Positions 38,005-49,471 are shown, counted from the first letter of the stretch. The stretch is DNA of 64,000 nucleotides from Pseudomonas atagonensis (GCF_011369485.1 NZ_VXCA01000028.1:1-64000); one strand, 5' to 3'. Translations and numbers: made by a program. The notes: generated from the sequence alone by a model not told the origin.

Positions 38005-38856
38005 ATGGCAGCACTGCAGAACAGCACACTCGATGCGATGAAAAAACAACAGGCGCAACTGCTGGGCGATTGGATCAACGCACTGGAAAACGGCGGTGCC
38101 ACCCGCAATCTCAAAGACCACGACGTGCAGCAGCAGACCAGCGAATTCCTGCAACTGGTGGTCAACGGCCTGGAAAACGACAACGGCACCAACATCAATG
38201 CAACAGGCTGGGAGGCCACCCGCCAGTTCCTTGAAAAGCTCTCGCACAGTCGCGCGCTGCTCGGACAGGATTCGCAACAGACCGCCAGCTTCATTTTTTC
38301 GCTCAAGGGGCCGCTGTTTACCCTGCTGCAAAATCACTACAAAGAACAACCTGCCCTGCTCGCCGAACAACTCTGGGAAGTCTCCGAGTTACTCGACGCG
38401 TTCGGTCTGCACACCATCCGCACCTTCCAGAAATCCCGTGAAGCGGTGATCAAGCGTCAGCAGGAAGAACTGCTCGAATTGTCGACACCGGTGGTCAAGC
38501 TGTGGGACGGCGTACTGGCCCTGCCGATGATCGGCACCCTCGACTCGCAACGCACGCAAGTGGTGATGGAGTCGCTGCTGCAACGCATCGTCGACACCGG
38601 TTCGGAAATCGCCATCATCGACATCACCGGTGTGCCGACGGTCGACACGCTGGTTGCGCAACACCTGCTGAAAACCGTGACGGCGATTCGCCTGATGGGC
38701 GCCGATTGCATCATCAGCGGGGTGCGTCCGCAGATTGCACAAACCATCGTCCACCTCGGTCTTGACCTGCAAGGTGTGGTGACCAAGGCCAATCTGGCCG
38801 ACGCACTGAAACTGGCCCTGACCCGTCTGGGTGTCAGCCTCGTCAAGTCGGTTTAA
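38005..38856 (+). CDS. rsbR: RsbR-type stressosome sensor/scaffold protein (STAS domain)
   Basis: A 283-residue protein: an N-terminal helical, non-haem-globin-like sensory region (residues 1-150) and a C-terminal STAS domain. In the STAS domain the phosphorylation-type threonine is conserved (GVPTVDT, Thr215); the second site seen in Bacillus RsbRA corresponds to Ser181 here. RsbR and RsbS build the stressosome that holds RsbT. It is the first of six overlapping or near-contiguous genes (38005-43430). Signal input is unknown. A GGAG site precedes the ATG. Confidence 0.93.
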   Translation: MAALQNSTLDAMKKQQAQLLGDWINALENGGATRNLKDHDVQQQTSEFLQLVVNGLENDNGTNINATGWEATRQFLEKLSHSRALLGQDSQQTASFIFSLKGPLFTLLQNHYKEQPALLAEQLWEVSELLDAFGLHTIRTFQKSREAVIKRQQEELLELSTPVVKLWDGVLALPMIGTLDSQRTQVVMESLLQRIVDTGSEIAIIDITGVPTVDTLVAQHLLKTVTAIRLMGADCIISGVRPQIAQTIVHLGLDLQGVVTKANLADALKLALTRLGVSLVKSV

Positions 38857-38858
38857 GC

Positions 38859-39221
38859 ATGGAACGTATACCGATTCTCCAAATGGGTGAGTTCCTGCTG
38901 GTGACCATTCAGGTTGACATGCATGACCAACTCGCCCTGACCCTTCAGGACGACTTGTCCGAACGCATCAGCAAAAGTTCGGCGCGCGGGGTGTTGATCG
39001 ACATCTCGGCGCTGGACATGGTCGATTCGTTCATTGGCCGGATGATCAGTACGATCTCCGGCCTGTCGAAAATCATGGACGCTGAAACCATGTTGGTGGG
39101 CATGCAACCTGCAGTGGCGATCACACTGGTCGAACTTGGCCTGACCTTGCCTGGCGTCAGCACTGCACTGAACGTTGAGCGCGGGATGAAACTGCTGCAG
39201 GAACGAGTACGCAAGCAATGA
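38859..39221 (+). CDS. rsbS: RsbS-type stressosome protein (STAS domain)
   Basis: A single-STAS protein of 120 residues, close in length and sequence to RsbS (ALTLQDDL, IDISALDMVDSFIGRMI, GMQPAVAITLVELG). The phosphorylatable serine is conserved as Ser57 in DMVDSF, so RsbT-dependent phosphorylation and RsbX-type dephosphorylation are expected to work. It begins 2 bases after rsbR and its stop overlaps rsbT by 4 bases. Confidence 0.95.
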   Translation: MERIPILQMGEFLLVTIQVDMHDQLALTLQDDLSERISKSSARGVLIDISALDMVDSFIGRMISTISGLSKIMDAETMLVGMQPAVAITLVELGLTLPGVSTALNVERGMKLLQERVRKQ

Positions 39222-39622
39222 GCGTGCGCAGCAGCGGTACTCAACCTATCAACATTGAGCAAGACGTCGTGTTGGCTCGCCAGAATGCCCGCAAACTGGC
39301 GACAGAGTGCGGCATGCGACTGATTGATTTGACCAAAATGGTCACGGCGGTCAGCGAGTTGGCGCGTAACACGGTGGTTTACGGAGGCGGCGGCGACATG
39401 GACTGGCAGATTCTCGATGAGGATCACAAAGTCGGTCTGCGCCTGACCTTCCGTGACGAAGGCCCCGGCATTGCCGATATCAAATTGGCAATGACCGATG
39501 GCTGGACCTCCGGCTCGGGCATGGGACTGGGTCTGACCGGTGCGAAACGCCTGGTTGACGAGTTCGAACTGGACACTGCGCCCGGCAAGGGCACCCGCAT
39601 AACGATCACCCGATGGACGTGA
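39218..39622 (+). CDS. rsbT: RsbT-type serine/threonine kinase (GHKL ATPase fold)
   Basis: A 134-residue GHKL-fold kinase with the N-box VSELARNTVVYG, the DEGPGIAD box and the GSGMGLGLTGAKRLVDEF box, all as in RsbT. In stressosome systems RsbT is held by RsbR/RsbS, phosphorylates them under stress, and on release activates a downstream partner. In Bacillus the partner is the phosphatase RsbU; here the next genes encode a phosphatase-fusion protein and kinases, so the target is open. The start overlaps rsbS and the end overlaps the next gene by 10 bases. Confidence 0.95.
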   Translation: MSVRSSGTQPINIEQDVVLARQNARKLATECGMRLIDLTKMVTAVSELARNTVVYGGGGDMDWQILDEDHKVGLRLTFRDEGPGIADIKLAMTDGWTSGSGMGLGLTGAKRLVDEFELDTAPGKGTRITITRWT

Positions 39623-40629
39623 ACATCAGCGGGTCGTTGACCCACGTATTGCTGATCGAAGACAGCAGCCAGGTCGGCCATGCCCGACGCGCCGCACAGC
39701 AACTCGCCGAACAGCATGGCTTCGGCGAAAGCGATGCCGGACGCGTGGCGCTGGTGGCGACAGAATTGGCCAGTAACGTACTCAAACATGCCAGCCGGGG
39801 CGAATTGCACCTGCGCCTGTTGCCGCGAGCAGCAGGTTTCGGCATCGAGATTCTGGCGGTTGATCGGGCCAAGGGCTTTGATCTGGATGCTTGCCTCACC
39901 GACGGGTTTTCCACCGGCGGCACCCAGGGTATCGGCCTCGGCGCCATCTCCCGGCAAACCGAGGTGTTTGACGTGTACGCCGATGCACGGGGTGCGGTGT
40001 TGCTCGCGCGGTTGTTTCCTCGCAACGACCGGCAACCGGACATGCGTTACGGCGTCAGTCAGCATTCGCTGCACCACGACCCGGCGTGCGGTGATGTCTG
40101 GCATCTGGCGTATAAAGACTCCGGCATCAGCGCGTTGGTGATCGACGGCCTGGGTCATGGCGAGGACGCCGAACGCGCGGCCCGCGCAGGGGAAAAGGCC
40201 TTTGCGCTGGCGCCGTTCAATGCACCAACGGTGCTGATGGAAGACATGCACCGCGACATGATGGGCACGCGAGGCGGCGCCGCTGCATTCGCGCAGTTCG
40301 ATGGTGCACGCGACAGCCTGAAATTTGTCGGCATCGGCAACATCGGCGCGAGCCTGATCGCCTCCGACAAGTCCCGCGGACTGGCCTCGCACCCGGGGAT
40401 CGTGGGCGGCCAATACCGGAAAGCCCAGCCCTTTGACTATGCTCACGTGAACGGACATCTATTGATCATGTACAGCGACGGCTTGCAGTCCCGTTGGAAC
40501 CTTCAAGACTACCCCGGCCTGGTGCACCGCCATCCCGCCGTGATAGCCAGCGTTTTGCACCGTGATTTCTGTCGCGGGCGTGACGATGTAACGGTGCTGG
40601 TCGTTGCCCTGGAGGCCGCCCATGGCTGA
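39613..40629 (+). CDS. HATPase-SpoIIE phosphatase fusion (RsbX-like role)
   Basis: A 338-residue protein: an N-terminal GHKL/anti-sigma-type ATPase domain (about 10-135, with VALVATELASNVLKHA and STGGTQGIGLGAI) and a C-terminal PP2C-like SpoIIE phosphatase domain (about 150-338). Metal-binding acid motifs are seen in VIDGLGHGEDAE, MYSDGLQSR and GRDDVTVLVV. The phosphatase part would reset phosphorylated RsbS/RsbR as RsbX does; the fused ATPase domain is not present in Bacillus RsbX. It overlaps rsbT by 10 and the following kinase gene by 8 bases. Confidence 0.9.
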   Translation: MDVNISGSLTHVLLIEDSSQVGHARRAAQQLAEQHGFGESDAGRVALVATELASNVLKHASRGELHLRLLPRAAGFGIEILAVDRAKGFDLDACLTDGFSTGGTQGIGLGAISRQTEVFDVYADARGAVLLARLFPRNDRQPDMRYGVSQHSLHHDPACGDVWHLAYKDSGISALVIDGLGHGEDAERAARAGEKAFALAPFNAPTVLMEDMHRDMMGTRGGAAAFAQFDGARDSLKFVGIGNIGASLIASDKSRGLASHPGIVGGQYRKAQPFDYAHVNGHLLIMYSDGLQSRWNLQDYPGLVHRHPAVIASVLHRDFCRGRDDVTVLVVALEAAHG

Positions 40630-41486
40630 GTCGCCCATTCTGAGCCCCGCCGAACAGGCTGCACTGATCGCGCAGTTACAGAGCGAGTCGGCAGCCCTGC
40701 GCGAAGAACTCGACGAAACCAATCAGGGCGTACTGGCCCTGTACGCCGAACTCGACACCCAGGCTGAACAACTGCGCCAGGCATCGGATCTGAAGAGCCG
40801 CTTCCTGTCGTACATGAGCCATGAGTTCCGTACACCGCTGGGGTCGATCCTCAGTGTCAACAGCCTGCTTGCCGATGAACTCGATGGCCCGCTCAGCCCC
40901 GAGCAGCACAAGCAGGTGGCGTTCGTCAGCAGCGCGGCACGCGAGCTCAGCGACATGGTCGATGACCTGCTCGATCTGGCGAAGATCGAGGCCGGACGCA
41001 TCACCATTTCCCCGGCGTGGTTCGACATGTTCGACCTGTTCTCCGCCCTGCGCGGGATGTTCCGGCCGATTGTCGATGCGACAGCGGTGGACCTGATTTT
41101 CGAAGAACCGGTCGGCCTGCCACGGCTCTACACTGACGACAAGAAACTCGCGCAGATCCTGCGCAATTTCATTTCCAACTCGCTGAAGTTCACCACCCGT
41201 GGCGAAGTGCGGATTTCGGCAAGCCTGCAAGGCGCCGACAAAGTCCGTTTTGCCGTCAGCGACACGGGTATCGGTATCGCCGCCGAGCTGCACGGTGAAT
41301 TGTTCGAGGACTTCTCCCAGGTCGATTCACCGCTGCAGAAACGCCTGCGCGGCACCGGTCTGGGCCTGTCGCTGTGCAAACGCTTCGCCGCGCTTTTGGG
41401 TGGCGAAGTCGGCATGGACAGCACGCCCGGCGTCGGTTCGACGTTTTTTGTGATTATTCCGTTGGCGATCGCTCTGGAGAACGTCG

Positions 41487-41497
<11 letters not shown>
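40622..41497 (+). CDS. Cytoplasmic sensor histidine kinase of the stressosome operon
   Basis: A 291-residue kinase with no membrane segment or recognisable sensor domain. It has an N-terminal coiled coil (LIAQLQSESAALREELDE), a HisKA domain with the phosphoacceptor in SHEFRTPLGSI, and a HATPase domain with N-, G1- and G2-type boxes (NFISNSLKFT, DTGIGIA, GTGLGLSL). Having no own sensor, it probably takes its signal from the RsbRST module. It starts inside the phosphatase gene (8-base overlap) and overlaps the next gene by 11 bases. Confidence 0.93.
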
Positions 41498-43430
<1,933 letters not shown>

Positions 43431-43454
43431 CTTAAGCCTCATCGCTGGACAAAT

Positions 43455-43540
43455 GCGGGGCTTGCTCGCGAAGGCGTCGCGTCAGTCAATTTTGCGTTTG
43501 CTGACACAGCGCTTTCGGGAGCAAGCCCCCTCCCACAGGG
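43455..43540. repeat. Diverged REP-type palindrome
   Basis: Arms GCGGGGCTTGCTCGCGAAGGC and GCTTTCGGGAGCAAGCCCCC around an inner GTCAGTCA/TGACAC, separating the kinase operon from the convergent uvrA-like gene. Related to 4701-4794 but more mismatched. Confidence 0.8.
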
Positions 43541-43587
43541 ATTGAGGGCGTACCCCAATACTGATGACAGCTCCGACAGGGAGGGTG

Positions 43588-46221
43588 CTATCGGTTCAAG
43601 GCACGGGCCAGAAATGGCGCCGTCCGGCTCTTTTTGCTGGCGGCGACTTTCTGCGGCGTGCCCGCCACGACAATGTGGCCGCCCTGATCCCCCGCCCCCG
43701 GGCCGATGTCGATCACCCAGTCACTCTGCGCAACTACGCGCATTTCGTGTTCGACCACGATCACCGTGTGCCCCGCCGTCACCAGCGTATCCAGCTGTTC
43801 CATCAGCCGGTCGACATCTCGTGGGTGCAATCCCGTGGTCGGTTCGTCCAGCACGTACAAGGTCGCGCCACGCGGGTTGCGTTGCAACTCAGTGGCCAGT
43901 TTGATCCGCTGCGCCTCACCGCCGGACAACTCCGTCGCCGGTTGCCCGAGGCGTAAATAACCCAGACCGATATCGCGCAGAACCTCCAGCGAACGACGGA
44001 TCCCCGCTTGCCCGGCGAACACCGTCACCGCTTCATCAACGGTCAGTTGGAGCACCTGCGCGATGCTCAAGCCTTCCCAGAGAATCGCCAGTGTCTGCGG
44101 GTTGTAACGCGCGCCGTGACACGTCGGGCATGGCGCATAGACGCTGGGCATGAACAGCAATTCGACACTGACAAAGCCTTCCCCTTCGCAAGTGGCGCAG
44201 CGACCCTTGGCGACGTTGAAGGAGAACTGTCCGGCGTCGTAACCCGCCGCTCGCGACTGGGGCGTGGCAGCGAACAGCTTGCGCACGTTATCGAACAGTC
44301 CCGTGTAGGTCGCCAGATTCGAACGCGGCGTGCGGCCGATGGGTTTCTGATCGACCTGCACCAGTCGCTTGATCGACCCCAGCCCGGCCGTGACCTGACC
44401 GCTGCTGGCCCGCGGTGTTTCGTCTTCCAGATTGAGTTCTTCCGACTCAGCTTCAGCGGCCGGACGGCCCAGTTGCGCACCGACCAGTTCCAGCAACGCC
44501 TGACTGACCAGACTCGATTTGCCAGAGCCCGACACACCGGTCACCGAGGTGAAGCATCCGAGCGGGAATTCAGCGCTGAGATTGTTGAGGTTGTTGCGGC
44601 AAATACCGTCGAGCTTGAGCCACGCTGTCGGCTTGCGTGCGGCACGGCTCATGCGCTGTGGCTCGGCGAACAGGTAAGCGCGGGTCTGCGACGCGGAAAT
44701 TTCGGCCAACCCTGCCGGCGGGCCGCTGTACAGCACTTCACCGCCCTTCTCGCCCGCCGCCGGCCCGACATCGATCAACCAGTCGGCGCGGCGCATGGTT
44801 TCCAGATCGTGCTCGACCACAAACAACGTGTTGCCGTCGGCCTTCAGCCGTTGCAATGCTTCGAACAGCGCCTCGCCATCGGCCGGATGCAGGCCGGCGG
44901 ACGGCTCGTCGAGCACGTAAATCACGCCGAACAGTTGCGAACCCAATTGCGTCGCCAGACGCAAGCGCTGCAACTCGCCGGACGACAGGGTCGGCGTACT
45001 GCGCTCCAGCGCCAGATAACCGAGCCCCAGATCCGTCAGGGTGCTGACCCGTTCCAGCAAGTCCTGAGCGATGCGCTGCGCCGCCAGGCGCTTTTCCAGC
45101 GACAGATTGGGCGTGTGACGCACGTCAGGCGCGCTCGCATGGCCACTGGCGCCATGGGCCACGCGCTGCTCGCGCGCTTCACGGGTTTGCGCATGGCTCA
45201 GGGTCTCGCCGCTTTCGTCGGCGTGTTCAAGGTAACTCGCCGCCGCCACCGGCCTGAGCACCTCGGCGACTTGCGAGAGCGGCATCTGTGACAACTCGCC
45301 AATGTCGTAGCCGGCAAACGTCACCGACAACGCCTCGCGCTTCAGGCGTTTGCCGTCGCACAATGGGCATGGACTGCCGAGCATGAACTGTGAAACGCGC
45401 TTCTTCATCAGCGCACTTTGCGAGTGAGCGAAGGTGTGCAGGATATAGCGTCGGGCGCCGGTGAAGGTGCCTTGGTAACTCGGTTCCAGTTTGCGTTTGA
45501 GGGCGACGCGGGTTTCTTCCGGGGTCAGCCCCGCGTACACCGGCACGGTCGGGGTTTCTTCGGTGAAAAGAATCCAGTCGCGCTGTTTTTTCGGCAGCTT
45601 GCGCCACGGGATATCGACGTCGATGCCCAGGGTCACCAGGATGTCGCGCAGGTTCTGGCCTTGCCACGCCAACGGCCAGGACGCCACGGCACGCTGGCGG
45701 ATAGTCAGATTCGGATCCGGCACCATCAGCGCTTCGGTGACTTCATAGACGCGCCCCAGGCCATGACATTGCGTGCACGCCCCTTGCGGGGTATTCGGCG
45801 AAAAATCCTCGGCGTAGAGCATCGGCTGGCCCGACGGGTAACTGCCGGCGCGTGAATAAAGCATGCGGATCAGACTCGACAACGTGGTCACGCTGCCCAC
45901 CGAGGAACGCGTGCTCGGCGTACCACGTTGCTGTTGCAGGGCCACGGCGGGCGGCAGGCCTTCGATGGAATCGACGTCCGGCACGCCCACCTGATCGATC
46001 AGCCGCCGCGCGTACGGCGCAACCGACTCGAAATAGCGCCGCTGCGCCTCGGCATACAGCGTCGAAAACGCCAGCGACGACTTGCCCGAACCGGACACCC
46101 CGGTAAACACCACCAGCGCATCGCGGGGGATGTCGACGTCGACGTTCTTCAGATTGTGCTCACGGGCACCCCGCACCCGGACCATGCCGGCGGGCGCTTG
46201 GGAATTACGCTTGGAAGTCAT
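43588..46221 (-). CDS. UvrA-family ABC ATPase paralogue (class II UvrA-like)
   Basis: An 877-residue UvrA-type protein with two ABC ATPase halves (Walker A in TGVSGSGKSSLAF and TGVSGSGKSSLVS, signatures LSSGELQRLRLA and LSGGEAQRIKLA) and zinc-finger cysteine pairs (CTQCHGLG, CPLCDGKR, CATCEGEG, CPTCHG). It is shorter than housekeeping UvrA (about 940) and lacks part of the UvrB/DNA-binding insertions, as in the second UvrA type linked to tolerance of DNA-intercalating drugs. The start MTSKRNS at 46221 follows AAGGT; the longer frame crosses a repeat. Confidence 0.88.
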   Translation of the reverse strand: MTSKRNSQAPAGMVRVRGAREHNLKNVDVDIPRDALVVFTGVSGSGKSSLAFSTLYAEAQRRYFESVAPYARRLIDQVGVPDVDSIEGLPPAVALQQQRGTPSTRSSVGSVTTLSSLIRMLYSRAGSYPSGQPMLYAEDFSPNTPQGACTQCHGLGRVYEVTEALMVPDPNLTIRQRAVASWPLAWQGQNLRDILVTLGIDVDIPWRKLPKKQRDWILFTEETPTVPVYAGLTPEETRVALKRKLEPSYQGTFTGARRYILHTFAHSQSALMKKRVSQFMLGSPCPLCDGKRLKREALSVTFAGYDIGELSQMPLSQVAEVLRPVAAASYLEHADESGETLSHAQTREAREQRVAHGASGHASAPDVRHTPNLSLEKRLAAQRIAQDLLERVSTLTDLGLGYLALERSTPTLSSGELQRLRLATQLGSQLFGVIYVLDEPSAGLHPADGEALFEALQRLKADGNTLFVVEHDLETMRRADWLIDVGPAAGEKGGEVLYSGPPAGLAEISASQTRAYLFAEPQRMSRAARKPTAWLKLDGICRNNLNNLSAEFPLGCFTSVTGVSGSGKSSLVSQALLELVGAQLGRPAAEAESEELNLEDETPRASSGQVTAGLGSIKRLVQVDQKPIGRTPRSNLATYTGLFDNVRKLFAATPQSRAAGYDAGQFSFNVAKGRCATCEGEGFVSVELLFMPSVYAPCPTCHGARYNPQTLAILWEGLSIAQVLQLTVDEAVTVFAGQAGIRRSLEVLRDIGLGYLRLGQPATELSGGEAQRIKLATELQRNPRGATLYVLDEPTTGLHPRDVDRLMEQLDTLVTAGHTVIVVEHEMRVVAQSDWVIDIGPGAGDQGGHIVVAGTPQKVAASKKSRTAPFLARALNR

Positions 46222-46273
46222 GGGCGGACCTTGGATGAAGAATGAAACACCGAATGAGTGCTTAAGAAGCCCC

Positions 46274-46398
46274 CTGTGGCGAGGGGATTTATCCCCGTTC
46301 GGCGGCGCAGCCGTCGTCAATCCGGTCTCTTGGGTAATCCTGAGAAAATGGCGGGGAGCGCTTCGCACTCCAACGGGGATAAATCCCCTCGCCACAGT
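46274..46398. repeat. Palindromic intergenic repeat, second member of the 2805 family
   Basis: Arms GGCGAGGGGATTTATCCCCG and CGGGGATAAATCCCCTCGCC surround a 70-base interior that differs from the interior at 2805-2908. It lies between the start of the UvrA-like gene and the stop of the hybrid kinase gene. Confidence 0.88.
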
Positions 46399-46415
46399 TA
46401 ACAGGGTGTACCCGA

Positions 46416-48527
46416 TCAGGCACTGAGCACCTCACGGATCCTCTGCAACAACGTCTCGGGGCTATACGGTTTGCCGAGCAAATGCGTGTCCGGACTGAGC
46501 TGGTGATTGCGCGAAATGATGTCGCGGGTATGCCCGGAGGTGAACAGCACCGCCACCGCCGGCGTCTGCACCTTGGCCCACGCGGCCAGATCGGAACTCT
46601 TGATCAGACCCGGCATGACCACGTCGGTAAAGATCAGATCGACTGCCGTGCCTTCCAGCAGCATTTTCATGGCGACGTCACCATTGCCGGCAGTGAGTAC
46701 TTGATAGCCCTCCTCACGCAGCAACTCCACAGCCGAAGCCCGTACCGCCTCATTGTCCTCGACCACCAGAATCGTTTCATGGCCGCCGCTCTGTGGCTGG
46801 CCGATGCTTCTCGATTGATCGCGAACCGGTCGCAGGCTGCGCGGGAAATACAGCTGCACCCGCGTGCCTTTGCCGACCTGACTGTCAATCTCGACGTGGC
46901 CACCGCTCTGTTTGACGAAGCCGAAGACCATGCTCAGGCCCAACCCCGTACCCTGACCGTCAGCCTTGGTGGTGAAAAACGGCTCGAACACTTGCTCGAG
47001 CATATGCGGGGCGATGCCGACACCGTTGTCGCTGACCGACACCCGCACAAATTCGCCGGGGACGATGCCCTTGCCGGTGCAAAACGGCTGATCGAGCGTC
47101 GTGTTCTGCGCACTGAGGACGATGGTGCCCTCGCCGTTCATGGCGTCGCGGGCATTGATCGCCAGATTGAGAATGGCGTTTTCCAGTTGATTGCGGTCGA
47201 CGTTGATGTGCCAGGGTTCTTGCGGCAATTGCACATCGATCTGAATGGTTTCGCCGAGCGCCCGTTGCAGCAGCTCGCCAACCCCTTCAAAAATCTGCTG
47301 CGGATCGCATACCGCTGGAGACAACGGTTGCCGGCGGGCGAACGCCAGCAGTTGCGAGGAGAGCTTCGCCCCCCGCTCGACCGCCGCCAGCGAGGCACTG
47401 ACCCGGCGCTGCACGTTGGCGTTGTCCGGCTCGTGCCGGGCCAGCAAGTGCAGGTTGCCGGCGATGACTTGCAGCAGATTGTTGAAGTCGTGGGCCACGC
47501 CGCCGGTGAGGCCGCCAATCGATTCGAGCTTCTGCGCCTGACGCAATTGCTCTTCGGCAGCCAGCCGCGCACCGACTTCATCGGCCACGCGCTGTTCCAG
47601 ATTACGGGTGAATTTGAGCAGCGATTCTTCGGCGATCTTGCGTTCGTGGATGTCGATCAACACGCCGGGGAAACGCAGCGCCTGGCCCTGTTCGTCGAAC
47701 TCGCAACCGCCGCTGGCCAGCACCCAGAGATAACTGCCGTCCGGGCGTTGCACGCGGTATTCGGCGTTGTATGGCTCGCCGGTTTCTACCGAGTGGCGGA
47801 CGCGTTCGCTGACCCATGCCAGATCGTCGGGATGGATACGGCTTTCGGCAACGGCCTGCGGCAGGCTGTCGAGTGCCTGATCCGCCGGATAGGAAAAGGT
47901 GCGGGCAAAACGTTCGTCGGCCGACAGCACGTTGTTTTTCACGTCCCAGACAAACGAGCCCAGCAAGGCGCCGGCATTCAAGGCCAGACGCACCCGTTCG
48001 TTGTCGGCGCGGTAGGCATCTTCGGCGGATTGGCGCAGGCGTTCGGAAAGCACCAGTTCGGTGGTCTCTACCACCATCGCCATGACGCCCGCCGGAACGC
48101 CGTCATCGTTGGCCACCGGGCTGTAATAGAGATCGAGCCAGACCTGTTCGGGCACCCCGTCGCGCAACAGCACCAGATCTTTATTGCGAAATTCCAGCGT
48201 GCCGCCGCCCAGGCAGGTATTCACCACATGCCGATTGAACTCGGCGACTTCCGGCCAGCCCAGTTCCACCGGCACGCCAAGCAGATAAGGATGACGGCCG
48301 CCGGCGAATCGCGAGTAGGCATCGTTGTAAATCATATGGCCGGCATGGCCCCAGAGCATGACCATTGGCAACGGCGAGGCGAGCATCAGTTGCACCGTGC
48401 TGCACAGGCTGGCCGGCCAGTGCTGCAACGCACCCAGCGCGGTATTGCTCCAGTCGAACGCACGGATGCGCCCGGCCATCTCGCCTTTCCAGCCGTCACA
48501 ACCATGGCTATCGGATAAAAACTGCAT
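46416..48527 (-). CDS. PAS-containing hybrid sensor histidine kinase
   Basis: A 703-residue soluble hybrid kinase. Residues 1-155 form a PAS/GAF-like region, and residues 175-305 a PAS_3 domain (HPDDLAWVSERVRHS, RPDGSYLWVLASGG). A coiled coil leads to a HisKA domain with GGVAHDFNNLLQVI, a HATPase domain (NARDAMNGEG, DNGVGIA, GTGLGLSM) and a C-terminal receiver domain (IFTDVVMPGLIKS). The PAS domain may sense light, redox or a ligand; no FMN-cysteine (LOV) motif is evident. No response-regulator gene is adjacent. Confidence 0.92.
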   Translation of the reverse strand: MQFLSDSHGCDGWKGEMAGRIRAFDWSNTALGALQHWPASLCSTVQLMLASPLPMVMLWGHAGHMIYNDAYSRFAGGRHPYLLGVPVELGWPEVAEFNRHVVNTCLGGGTLEFRNKDLVLLRDGVPEQVWLDLYYSPVANDDGVPAGVMAMVVETTELVLSERLRQSAEDAYRADNERVRLALNAGALLGSFVWDVKNNVLSADERFARTFSYPADQALDSLPQAVAESRIHPDDLAWVSERVRHSVETGEPYNAEYRVQRPDGSYLWVLASGGCEFDEQGQALRFPGVLIDIHERKIAEESLLKFTRNLEQRVADEVGARLAAEEQLRQAQKLESIGGLTGGVAHDFNNLLQVIAGNLHLLARHEPDNANVQRRVSASLAAVERGAKLSSQLLAFARRQPLSPAVCDPQQIFEGVGELLQRALGETIQIDVQLPQEPWHINVDRNQLENAILNLAINARDAMNGEGTIVLSAQNTTLDQPFCTGKGIVPGEFVRVSVSDNGVGIAPHMLEQVFEPFFTTKADGQGTGLGLSMVFGFVKQSGGHVEIDSQVGKGTRVQLYFPRSLRPVRDQSRSIGQPQSGGHETILVVEDNEAVRASAVELLREEGYQVLTAGNGDVAMKMLLEGTAVDLIFTDVVMPGLIKSSDLAAWAKVQTPAVAVLFTSGHTRDIISRNHQLSPDTHLLGKPYSPETLLQRIREVLSA

Positions 48528-48661
48528 CGACTGACTCAGTGTCCTGTGGTGATTGCCCGATAAATCGCGACGCCATAACGACGCGACGCCCGTCTGTTTC
48601 GAGCGTCTTGAGTCGTATTGGTTTCATATGAGGTATAGCCGATTTCATTCCCGTTCGGGGG

Positions 48662-49351
48662 CTAGACCCCGATCAGGTGCTTGAGCGGATGGTAGCCAGT
48701 TTTCATCTTCGCGGCGACGTCGAGAATGGCTTTTTCGATGCCGTTCAAGTGCATGCAGGTCAGTTCGATGGCGGCGCTCTGATTGCCGGCCTCGATGTAC
48801 TCGATCAGGCGCAGGTGTTCATCGTCGCGGCAGGCTTCATGGCTGTCGTCATCCAGCGCGGCGGCGTACAGCGAGGCGCGGGAAATCAGCTTCTGAAACC
48901 AGTCGAGCAGCACCGGGTTGTTGAGGCTGCGCGCCAGTTTGATGTGGAACTCGCCGAGCAGATGAATCAGCCGTTCGTGATCCCCGGCCGCGTGCGCTTC
49001 ATCTTCCAGCAACAGGTGTTCACGCAAGTCCTGCATCGCGGCGGTGTCCTTGCGCCGGCACAGTTCGGTAACGATGCCGATCTCGATCAGCCGGCGGGTT
49101 TCGAACAGCGAACGGATCTCTTCGTTGCTCGGTAACGACACCGATGCACCTTTATTGGGCTCGGTGGTGACCAATCCGTCAGCTTCCAATTGCTTGAGCG
49201 CGGCGCGCACCGACGTGCGGCTGACGTTAAATAATTCCGCCAGCGAGGCCTCGCCCAGCTTCATGCCGGGCCGCAGCGAACGCTTGCTGATCGCCTCGTA
49301 AACCCCTTGGTAGACGCGGTCGACCGTGGTTTCCAGTTTCTTTTCGGTCAT
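48662..49351 (-). CDS. GntR-family regulator, FCD subfamily
   Basis: A 229-residue regulator: N-terminal winged helix-turn-helix (residues 10-75, LGEASLAELFNVSRTSVRAALKQLEADGLV) and a C-terminal all-helical FCD domain with acid/His metal-site residues (about 95-220). It is transcribed divergently from the ABC-amidohydrolase operon, with a 140-base shared gap holding a palindrome of the FCD type (49460-49471). It probably represses the operon until a pathway metabolite binds its FCD domain. Confidence 0.92.
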   Translation of the reverse strand: MTEKKLETTVDRVYQGVYEAISKRSLRPGMKLGEASLAELFNVSRTSVRAALKQLEADGLVTTEPNKGASVSLPSNEEIRSLFETRRLIEIGIVTELCRRKDTAAMQDLREHLLLEDEAHAAGDHERLIHLLGEFHIKLARSLNNPVLLDWFQKLISRASLYAAALDDDSHEACRDDEHLRLIEYIEAGNQSAAIELTCMHLNGIEKAILDVAAKMKTGYHPLKHLIGV

Positions 49352-49447
49352 TCAAAAGCTCCTTTAGCGTCGGGCAACCAACCCCTGGCGATGCATGGCC
49401 ATGGAAAAAGGGGGTTGCACACGCAGATTAATCCGAGTATTTCTAAA

Positions 49448-49471
49448 TTGCATTCAGATATTGCATACAAT
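49448..49471. promoter_or_regulatory. Candidate GntR/FCD operator
   Basis: ATTGCATACAAT (49460-49471) is a near-perfect palindrome close to the ATTGTATACAAT form bound by many FCD regulators; a second, poorer half (ATTGCATTCAGAT) adjoins at 49448. It lies 20 bases before the ABC ATPase ATG, where a bound repressor would block transcription or start. Confidence 0.65.

Noticed and set aside
46482..48518. 678-codon open frame antisense to the hybrid kinase gene
   Set aside because: Shadow of codon bias in the kinase gene; no recognisable motif and no ribosome site.
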